Positions 58,401 through 64,000 of a stretch of DNA of 64,000 bases are shown here, in pieces. The notes beneath the pieces were generated by a model that ran no database searches, was not told the DNA's origin, and saw only the letters and a program-made list of their open reading frames with translations. How positions within the stretch are numbered: position 1 is the stretch's first letter; the number at the start of each line of letters is the position of its first letter. Made by a program: the position numbers and the translations under genes. This DNA comes from an uncultured Commensalibacter sp. (lineage in GTDB: Bacteria; Pseudomonadota; Alphaproteobacteria; Acetobacterales; Acetobacteraceae): the NCBI GenBank assembly GCA_946699565.1, contig CAMPDW010000004.1, positions 62,001 through 126,000 of the forward strand. Direction: 5' to 3'.

Positions 58401-58852
58401 CGAATCGTGAAAAAATGAGCCATTCTTTGCCAGAACAACTAATTATTGGTCCTAAAGTTACATTAATTAATCAATATTCTGCATCTGATGGAGATATTTT
58501 CCCTTATTATTTTCGTAAATATGGTTTAGGAAAACTGATTGGAAAACGAACCTGGGGTGGAGTGCGTGGCATTCGTGGCTTTTGGCCTTTACGGGATGGG
58601 GGTTATATTACTGTTCCTGAAGAAAGTCTTTATGGGTTACAATCAGAATGGATTATTGAAAATCATGGTGTAGATCCAGATATCGAGGTTGAAAATACAC
58701 CAGGTGATTTACAACAGGGACATGATAAGCAGCTTGAAACCGCTGTGCATTATTTACTTAAAGAGTTAAAGGATTACCCAGTATCAATACCTCAACCTCC
58801 TTCTTGGAAGATAGCCTATCCTGAAAATGGAATACCATTTGAAAAAAAGTAA
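55499..58852 (+). CDS. Tricorn-type S41 protease with beta-propeller and PDZ domains
   Basis: A very large (about 1117-residue) exported peptidase. A signal peptide ends near FSSTFAQENQ. Two propeller-like halves follow with many SPDGKW/SPDSHW-type repeats (TolB/tricorn beta-propeller, about 50-600). Then the tricorn core: GEIGNSHTYVGGGD (catalytic His region), a PDZ domain, the S41 part with NQYSASDGDIFPYYFRKYGLG (nucleophile Ser) and IENHGVDPDIEVENTP (catalytic Glu region). The start is uncertain: the ATG used has AAAAGGT 9 bp upstream; a GTG at 55511 with GGAGGT before it and an ATG at 55526 are alternatives. It degrades peptides produced by other proteases. Confidence 0.9.
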   Translation: MEVKVCKYGMNRWNRLLIHVGMIGCIGYFSSTFAQENQSLNNQAFMRYPTLYGDKIVFAARGNLWQVSKSGGMAIRLTSENGEDLMPRFSPDGKWLAFTGSYQGNRDVYLMPAVGGKVKRLTYHSDVVASAPERWGPDNMVVTWTPDSKSIVFLSRRNAWNSWMSLPFSVSIEGGLPKALPLDRSGFLSYDSTGKEIAYTRIYRDFRTWKRYDGGLAQDIYTYNFNTKKLEQITHWKGTDTIPMWYQNKIYFLSDRDANRRVNLWVYNKTTGQKRQVTHFTDYDIDFPSLGDQGIVFQQGGHLYVLDLPSEQLHEVHVTVPDDGTKIMRRYVYLADEIRKTDSAQQPDFSIAPNGKRVAFAARGNIFTVPVENGAIRNLINASNVDADHPVWSPDGKWIAYTTDSEGEQNIAVRPSVGGKERLLTHFKSGYYYAPRFSPDGKQLVFSDGNHNLWVVDFEGKSVKKIANDIHAEIHDFSFSPDSHWLVYSLTQLNQQRAIWAYKFGVDKAVKLTSGMNNDYLPVFSADGKYLYFASNRHENTVFADNEMNALTIKSAGIYVATLQAATSSLFAPRSDEGMINKDKVTKDKMATPIQIDEEGLENRIVPLPIEGGIITDMQVAGDKIYYLMNPPQTISQDFPGEKPTLHVYDVKQRKDAIIEQGIQNYSLSSDGQKFLYNKNNGWIVSDAKEKHMDDKSLKLTSLATFIIPTDEWREMFENAWRLQRDLFVNPQMNGQDWQGIHDRYAKLLSLVGSRSDVNYLIGQMVGEIGNSHTYVGGGDQQDLIKAVPTALLGVDFAYDGQKQRYYLAKIYFGDNSRKAYRSPLSEPGLNIYAGDYLLSVNGQEIKGEVNPYQFFVGLENPVQLSFEDRKTKVVKNVMVNTIKSELSLREKDWIEHNRQLVDRLSGGKIAYIYLSDMEELGLQQFIRQFYAQLDKKAVIIDDRWNGGGFIDEILLERLRRILVGMTTNREKMSHSLPEQLIIGPKVTLINQYSASDGDIFPYYFRKYGLGKLIGKRTWGGVRGIRGFWPLRDGGYITVPEESLYGLQSEWIIENHGVDPDIEVENTPGDLQQGHDKQLETAVHYLLKELKDYPVSIPQPPSWKIAYPENGIPFEKK

Positions 58853-58981
58853 AAGACAAAAATATGGTTTATGAGAATGAGCTATATATGTTTTTACTCT
58901 GATTTTACTTTTAAAAAGGGACAGGAGAATCAATGAAATTCAATATGATTGTCATTGAATATTTTATGTTTTGTAAAAGTA

Positions 58982-59344
58982 TTAATTTTTAAAAAAAGCT
59001 TGATGGTATTTAATGATTTGGTATCCAGATGCCAAAGTGCAATGATCAAGTTTTTTACCTTGTTGGATAGGGCATTGGTACCAACGGTAATTTTCATAAA
59101 ATAAACCATAACCATCTTCTACTTTACAAGAATTTTTTAAGGTTCCAGCGACAATAGAACATTTTTTATATAAATTTCGTTTATTAACATAAAAATAACC
59201 ATCGGCGGGATTACAATTAATGGTAACAACACCATTTTCCAGCCAACAACGTTTATATTGGGCATGAATTGTTTGTGTTATTAAACTATTAAGACTAATT
59301 TCAATAATGAGTGTTAAAATTAATGGATGAATATGAAAGATCAT
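58982..59344 (-). CDS. Unrecognised secreted protein with three cysteine repeats
   Basis: I do not recognise this 120-residue protein. A signal peptide (hydrophobic run, then QTIHAQ, cleavage near residue 28) is followed by three units with an exact 29-residue period and the pattern C-x4-G-x5-C-x4-G-Y: Cys33/Cys44, Cys62/Cys73 and Cys91/Cys102, each unit preceded by Tyr or Trp three residues before the first Cys. The two cysteines per unit suggest one disulfide per repeat in the periplasm or outside the cell. No weak ribosome site stands out. Convergent with the tricorn protease gene and divergent from a broken CopC-like gene. Confidence 0.7.
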   Translation of the reverse strand: MIFHIHPLILTLIIEISLNSLITQTIHAQYKRCWLENGVVTINCNPADGYFYVNKRNLYKKCSIVAGTLKNSCKVEDGYGLFYENYRWYQCPIQQGKKLDHCTLASGYQIIKYHQAFFKN

Positions 59345-59471
59345 GGGTCTTTTCTGATTGTTTTTAATAATAAATAAAAGCTGAGTTGAACTTGACTGGT
59401 TTTAACAATTTTATAGAGTTATAGTTCTTTTTAAAAGATTTGAAAGAATAAATTTTAATAGGACTTTTAAA

Positions 59472-59834
59472 ATGAAACAGAGTTATAGGAAATGGGCTTT
59501 CTTAGTTGGTGTTGCTTTATCCCTATCGATTAATGTAGCAAATGCAATAGGTTTACATTCTTCTATTCCACAACCCTATCAAAAACTTCAAGCTGGTAAT
59601 TAAGAAATTCATCTAATATATGATTATGAATTCGATCCTTTTCGCAGTCGTTTGTTATTGGTAGATCAATCAGGGAAACCCGTTTTGATTCCAGCAACAA
59701 CCGCTTTAAACCATAAGGAAGTTAAAACCACGTATCTGTTAAAAGCTGGGAAATATCATTTACAATGGCATGTTTGGAGCTGGAAGGGCGAAGAAAGTAC
59801 GGGTGACATCCCTTTTGAAGTTTTTAATCCTTAA
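59472..59834 (+). pseudogene. CopC-like secreted copper-binding protein with in-frame stop
   Basis: From the ATG a signal peptide (FLVGVALSLSINVANA) leads to the CopC start GLHSSIPQP (mature N-terminus His is the copper ligand type), then codon 44 is TAA (59601-59603). The same frame goes on with EIHLIYDYEFDPFRSRLLLVD, then GKPVLIPATT, LKAGKYHLQWHVWSWKGEESTGDIPFEVF, the normal CopC core, to a TAA at 59832-59834. A CAA-to-TAA change of one base explains the interruption. As read it encodes only a 43-residue stub. Confidence 0.78.
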
Positions 59835-59840
59835 AACTAT

Positions 59841-60503
59841 TTATTCAATGGCTAGTTTTAATCCTATACCAGCAGCAAGTGGGCAAAAAGGTAAAGCTAT
59901 TGTAAAACATGCTCCAAGGAGTTGAAGATGGGGTAAAAAGGCAAGATTATGTAATTTTGCATCAATCAGCATGGTGCCAAAAATAAGAACAGGCGTTAAT
60001 AAGGGAAAAGTCAATAAGGGCAGTAAAAAGACATTTTGTTTCGCCCCAAGGGCAATAGAATTTGCCATCCCTCCAATAAGGGATTGGCAAGCCGTTCCTA
60101 AGGATAGGCTGAGGATAAAAATAGGAAGGATAGATATTGGTAGATTATAGAGAAGAGTCAAGGGAATACTTACACAAAGAAGGGGAATACTTGTGCATAA
60201 CCAATGACTTATTATTTTGGTAAAAGCTAGAAGAGAAGGCGGGATGCCAAGTAAAAAAAGCTGTTCTAAAGATCCATCTTCATAATCCTGATCAAAAATA
60301 CGTTCCATAGGTAAAAGGGCTGCTAATAAGGTGCAAACCCACAGAACAGCAGGTGCTATTTGTTGTAATTTCTGGGGTTCAGGTCCAAGAGCAAGCGGAA
60401 AAAGTGTGCTGGTTAGAATGAAAAATAAAAGGGCTCCAAGTGTATCACTAGCATGCCGGAAAGAAAGTAATATTTCTCGTTGTAAAAGAAGAAAAAAAGG
60501 CAT
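59841..60503 (-). CDS. ccmB: Heme exporter protein CcmB
   Basis: Membrane partner of CcmA in the cytochrome c maturation system I, which delivers heme to CcmE. The 220 residues have about six hydrophobic segments and the start LLQREILLSFRHASDTLGALLFF, the DYEDGSLEQLFLLGIPPSL motif near 75-93, and LFGTMLIDAKL-type loop before the last helices. 14 bp after ccmA. The other ccm genes are not in the window. Confidence 0.93.
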   Translation of the reverse strand: MPFFLLLQREILLSFRHASDTLGALLFFILTSTLFPLALGPEPQKLQQIAPAVLWVCTLLAALLPMERIFDQDYEDGSLEQLFLLGIPPSLLAFTKIISHWLCTSIPLLCVSIPLTLLYNLPISILPIFILSLSLGTACQSLIGGMANSIALGAKQNVFLLPLLTFPLLTPVLIFGTMLIDAKLHNLAFLPHLQLLGACFTIALPFCPLAAGIGLKLAIE

Positions 60504-60517
60504 GGATATATAAGATC

Positions 60518-61138
60518 TTACTGTAAAGAAGGTGGAAAAAGATGAAGAATTTTCGCGTTCATTAAAGGTAGTTCCGTATGGGTGCTGACTAAAATAATAC
60601 CTCCGTTTTCTTGGAAAGAAGAGAAAATTTTTATAAGATTTTGTATATTTTCTTGATCTAACCCAACGGTAGGTTCATCTAATAACCATATTTCTGCAGG
60701 TTTTAATAAAATACGTGCCAATGCTGTACGACGCTTTTGACCTGAAGATAATTGTTGGATAGGAATATCAGCTAAATGCGATAAATTAAGTTTTTTAAGC
60801 GTTTCATAAAGATTGGTCTGATATAGTTTTGCGTATAAATTAAGGTTTTCTTTCAGGGTTAAAGAGGGTTTTAAGGCATTTGAATGACCCAACCATGCAA
60901 TATTTTGTATATAATTTGCATGGATTTCTGGATTATCAAAAATTTTTTTTGAATTCCATAAAATATTGCCGATATCAGGTTTTTTGAATCCAGCAAGAAT
61001 TCTTAATAATGTGCTTTTTCCAATACCATTAGACCCTCGAATAATAAGGGCTTCTTTGGATAATAGAGAAAAATTGATCTTTTTCAGAATTAATTTATCA
61101 TCTCGAAAAGCACTTAGATTAGCAACAGATATTGTCAT
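60518..61138 (-). CDS. ccmA: Heme ABC exporter ATPase CcmA
   Basis: ATPase of the CcmABCD complex that releases holo-CcmE from CcmC. The 206 residues carry Walker A IIRGSNGIGKSTLLRILAG near 35-50, the CcmA-type signature QLSSGQKRRTALARILL near 130, Walker B IWLLDEPTVGLD and the H-loop STH. Divergent from acnA; the ccmA/ccmB-acnA arrangement is common in alphaproteobacteria. Confidence 0.94.
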   Translation of the reverse strand: MTISVANLSAFRDDKLILKKINFSLLSKEALIIRGSNGIGKSTLLRILAGFKKPDIGNILWNSKKIFDNPEIHANYIQNIAWLGHSNALKPSLTLKENLNLYAKLYQTNLYETLKKLNLSHLADIPIQQLSSGQKRRTALARILLKPAEIWLLDEPTVGLDQENIQNLIKIFSSFQENGGIILVSTHTELPLMNAKILHLFPPSLQ

Positions 61139-61231
61139 ATAATAGGTTAAAAAATAATTTTAAATGATAAAAGTACACTGTTTAGTGAAATTGTAAAAGT
61201 CTATGAAGAATTGCTTTTATGCTGCTCAGGA

Positions 61232-61237
61232 TATAAT
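61232..61237 (+). promoter_or_regulatory. Candidate -10 element for acnA
   Basis: A perfect TATAAT lies 84 bp before the acnA ATG in the 182-bp ccmA-acnA gap. The best -35-like hexamer, TTGCTT, is only 15 bp upstream of it, so the promoter is plausible but not certain. Confidence 0.35.
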
Positions 61238-61320
61238 AAGTATAGTGTAATTGGCGAGATAACAAATATAAAAAATTGTTTATACACGATTATCTAACGA
61301 CATAAATTAAGGATATCATT

Positions 61321-64000
61321 ATGAAACTGATTGGTCAGGATAATTTAAAAACTTGCAAAACATTGGAAGTTGATGGAATAACCTATTATTATTTTTCACT
61401 TAAGGAAGCAGAAAAAAAATTAGGTTCCTTTCGTCGCTTGCCTAATACTTTAAAAATATTATTGGAAAATGTTTTGCGATTTGAAAATGGTCAATCTTTT
61501 ACTATAGAAAATGCTAAGGCAATTGTTGAGTGGCAAAAAGATCATCATAGTCAATCTGAAGTTCCGTACCGTCCATCTCGTATTTTAATGCAGGATTTTA
61601 CCGGGGTTCCAGCTGTTGTTGATTTAGCCGCTATGCGTGAAGGCATGGAACATTTAAAAGGCGACCCACAAAAAGTTAATCCATTAATTCCAGTTAATTT
61701 GGTGATTGATCATTCTGTAATGGTGGATAAATTTGGTTCAGATACAGCATTACAAGAAAATATCACGCTTGAATTTGAACGAAATGCTGAACGTTATGCG
61801 TTCCTTCGTTGGGGACAAGAAGCATTTAAAGGATTTTCAGTTGTTCCACCTGATACTGGAATTTGTCATCAGGTTAACCTTGAACATATTGCAAAGGTTG
61901 TTTGGCTTCGTGAAGAAGATGGTAAAACCTATGCCTTTCCTGATACATTATTTGGAACAGACTCTCATACCACAATGATTAACGGTTTGGGTGTTCTTGG
62001 TTGGGGTGTTGGTGGTATTGAAGCAGAAGCTGCAATGCTTGGACAACCTATCACGATGTTGATTCCTGATGTTATCGGGTTTAAATTGGTAGGTAAACTT
62101 GCTAAAGGTGTAACCGCAACAGATCTTGTTTTGACGATTACCCAAATGTTGCGTAAAAAAGGTGTTGTTGGAAAATTCGTTGAGTTTTTTGGTCCCGCTT
62201 TGGATTATTTACCTTTATATACACGTGCTACTATCGCGAATATGGCTCCTGAATATGGTGCAACCTGTGGCTTCTTCCCTGTAGATCAACAAGCTTTGGA
62301 TTATTTAAAATTAACAGGACGGGATGAGCATCAAATCAAATTAGTGGAAGCTTATCTGAAAGTTCAAGGTATGTTCCGTGAGCAAAATGCGGAAGAACCT
62401 GAATTTACAGATACTTTGGAATTAGATATTGGTACTGTTGTTCCTTCTATCTCTGGTCCTCGTCGTCCACAAGATCGTATTAGCCTTAGTGATGCAACCT
62501 CTGCATTTGTTAAAGAATTAGCTTCAGGTTTTCATATTGGAGGTAAAGATCAAGATGTTGCTTGTGCAGTTGCTGGGAAAGATTTTAAACTTGAACATGG
62601 TTCAGTTGTAATCGCCGCAATCACCTCTTGTACTAATACTTCCAATACGGAAGTAATGATTGCAGCTGGATTATTAGCTAAAAAAGCACATGTTTTGGGT
62701 TTAAAACGGAAACCTTGGGTTAAGACATCTCTTGCACCTGGTTCCAAAGTTGTTAAGGAATATTTAGAAAAAGCTGGATTGATTCCATCTTTGGATGCGC
62801 TTGGATTTAATATTGTTGGTTATGGTTGTACAACCTGCATCGGCAATTCTGGGCCTTTGGCACCTGAAATTGTAGATACGATTGAAAATAATAATCTTGT
62901 AGCCACTGCGGTTTTATCAGGAAATCGTAATTTTGAAGGCCGTATTTCTCCAAACGTTCGTGCGAACTACCTAGCAAGCCCACCATTGGTTGTTGCTTAC
63001 GCTTTATTAGGAACTTTACGTAAAGATATTACAAAAGATCCAATTGGTATATCTAAGGATGGTAAGGAAATCTATTTACACGATATCTGGCCTTCTGCTG
63101 AAGAAATTAAAGAGGCAATGGCTGCTGCAATTACGAGTGAAGAATTCCGTAAAGGATATGATAACATTAATAAAGGAACAATAGAATGGCAGAATCTAGC
63201 CGTTGCGATGGGATCACAAACCTATAAATGGGATTCAAAATCAACCTATGTTCGTAATCCTCCTTATTTTAAAGGGATGAAACAACATCCTGAAGCACGG
63301 TATGATATTAAAGGTGCAAGAATTCTGGCACTTTTAGGGGATAATGTTACAACAGATCATATTTCTCCTGCTGGTTCTATTCGTAAAAATTCTCCTGCTG
63401 GTCGATATTTGACAGAACATGGAGTTAAAGTAGAAGATTTTAATTCTTATGGTTCACGTCGTGGTAATCATGAAGTTATGATGCGTGGAACATTTGCGAA
63501 TATTCGTATTCGTAACGAAATGGTTCCTGGTGTTGAAGGTGGATATAGTAAACATTATCCTGATGGTAAAGAAGGTGCGATCTATGATGTTGCTATGGAA
63601 TATCAAAAAGAAAAAACACCATTAGTTGTCTTTGGCGGTAAAGAATATGGAATGGGATCCTCCCGTGATTGGGCTGCAAAAGGTACAACATTACTTGGTG
63701 TTAAAGCTGTTATTGCTGAAAGTTTTGAGCGTATTCATCGTTCAAATCTTGTAGGTATGGGCGTTTTACCTCTTTTATTTGAAGAAGGAACGACACGTAA
63801 GACACTTGGATTAAAAGGCGATGAAAAAATCGATATTTTGGGTGTTGAAACATTGAAACCACGTCAGAAATTAACGATAAGAATTACACGTGCTGACGGT
63901 TCGCATCAGAATGTTCCTGTTGTTTGTCGTGTAGATACACAAGAGGAAGTAGAATATTATCGTAATGGAGGTATTTTACCTTATGTTCTTAGATTGATGG
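61321..64000 (+). CDS. acnA: Aconitate hydratase A, cut by window edge
   Basis: Iron-sulfur isomerase of citrate to isocitrate in the citric acid cycle, cytoplasmic; it may also act as an mRNA-binding iron sensor. About 893 codons are present, essentially the full family length: the frame reaches the AcnA terminal motif YRNGGILPYVLR and stops short of the stop codon by only a few bases. The cluster ligands are visible as TSCTNTSN (near 436) and GCTTCIGNSG (near 503-506); GTDSHTTMINGLGVLGWGVGGIEAE is near 217-240 and the catalytic GGKEYGMGSSRDWAAKG lies near 775. An AAGGA ribosome site precedes the ATG. Confidence 0.96.
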   Translation, partial: MKLIGQDNLKTCKTLEVDGITYYYFSLKEAEKKLGSFRRLPNTLKILLENVLRFENGQSFTIENAKAIVEWQKDHHSQSEVPYRPSRILMQDFTGVPAVVDLAAMREGMEHLKGDPQKVNPLIPVNLVIDHSVMVDKFGSDTALQENITLEFERNAERYAFLRWGQEAFKGFSVVPPDTGICHQVNLEHIAKVVWLREEDGKTYAFPDTLFGTDSHTTMINGLGVLGWGVGGIEAEAAMLGQPITMLIPDVIGFKLVGKLAKGVTATDLVLTITQMLRKKGVVGKFVEFFGPALDYLPLYTRATIANMAPEYGATCGFFPVDQQALDYLKLTGRDEHQIKLVEAYLKVQGMFREQNAEEPEFTDTLELDIGTVVPSISGPRRPQDRISLSDATSAFVKELASGFHIGGKDQDVACAVAGKDFKLEHGSVVIAAITSCTNTSNTEVMIAAGLLAKKAHVLGLKRKPWVKTSLAPGSKVVKEYLEKAGLIPSLDALGFNIVGYGCTTCIGNSGPLAPEIVDTIENNNLVATAVLSGNRNFEGRISPNVRANYLASPPLVVAYALLGTLRKDITKDPIGISKDGKEIYLHDIWPSAEEIKEAMAAAITSEEFRKGYDNINKGTIEWQNLAVAMGSQTYKWDSKSTYVRNPPYFKGMKQHPEARYDIKGARILALLGDNVTTDHISPAGSIRKNSPAGRYLTEHGVKVEDFNSYGSRRGNHEVMMRGTFANIRIRNEMVPGVEGGYSKHYPDGKEGAIYDVAMEYQKEKTPLVVFGGKEYGMGSSRDWAAKGTTLLGVKAVIAESFERIHRSNLVGMGVLPLLFEEGTTRKTLGLKGDEKIDILGVETLKPRQKLTIRITRADGSHQNVPVVCRVDTQEEVEYYRNGGILPYVLRLM

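Noticed and set aside
58938-58960. Terminator between the tricorn gene and the cysteine-repeat gene
   Set aside because: The 7-bp ATTCAAT/ATTGAAT stem is short, AT-only apart from one pair, and has only a weak T-run.

Overview
The window looks like chromosomal DNA of an AT-rich alphaproteobacterium. Gene orders (mnmE-mnmG-rsmG-parA-parB, trpB-trpA-accD-folC, ccmAB divergent from acnA), dTDP-rhamnose genes, a DUF3297 protein and an AlgE-type porin point to the Acetobacteraceae; the strong AT bias suggests a host-associated lineage such as Commensalibacter. This placement is inference from gene content, not from a database match.

Layout: (1) 1-3.6 kb, a leftward glycerol operon glpD-glpF-glpK; glpF is broken by an amber codon and has lost its selectivity-filter arginine, and glpK runs off the left edge. 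(2) 3.8-8 kb, leftward trpB-trpA-accD-folC. (3) 8-10.6 kb, rho with a good sigma-70 promoter and a long leader, a leftward DNA alkyl-repair methyltransferase, and a small bacteriocin-like peptide with a double-glycine-type leader. (4) 11-16.7 kb, mnmE-mnmG-rsmG-parA-parB with a perfect parS site inside rsmG and a one-mismatch site inside mnmE. (5) 16.8-39.5 kb, a nitrate respiration and molybdenum cofactor block: AlgE-type porin, moeB, narL-narX, a TonB-dependent receptor, narK-narGHJI, modABC, moaA, mog, moeA, mobA, moaE, moaD and moaC, ending at a tRNA-Lys gene. (6) 39.8-45.6 kb, a flippase, a histidine phosphatase and the rfbBACD dTDP-L-rhamnose operon. (7) 45.5-55 kb, ftsK, rsmD, rluB, a glutamine-amidotransferase-like protein without its catalytic cysteine, tadA and a Do-type protease, mixed with three decayed genes (an RluA-family synthase, crcB, a dienelactone hydrolase). 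(8) 55-64 kb, a DUF3297 protein, a giant tricorn-type protease, an unrecognised cysteine-repeat secreted protein, a broken CopC-like gene, ccmAB, and acnA running off the right edge.

The nitrate block forms a nearly self-contained system: NarXL senses nitrate and nitrite, NarK moves them, NarGHI reduces nitrate with NarJ as assembly chaperone, ModABC imports molybdate, and MoaACDE, MoeB, Mog, MoeA and MobA build the bis-MGD cofactor. The narK upstream region carries an imperfect tandem duplication of about 98 bp. Outside this block, several genes are inactivated by stop codons (some explicable as C-to-T changes) and small indels, which fits ongoing gene loss in an AT-biased genome. No insertion sequence, prophage or CRISPR array was seen.
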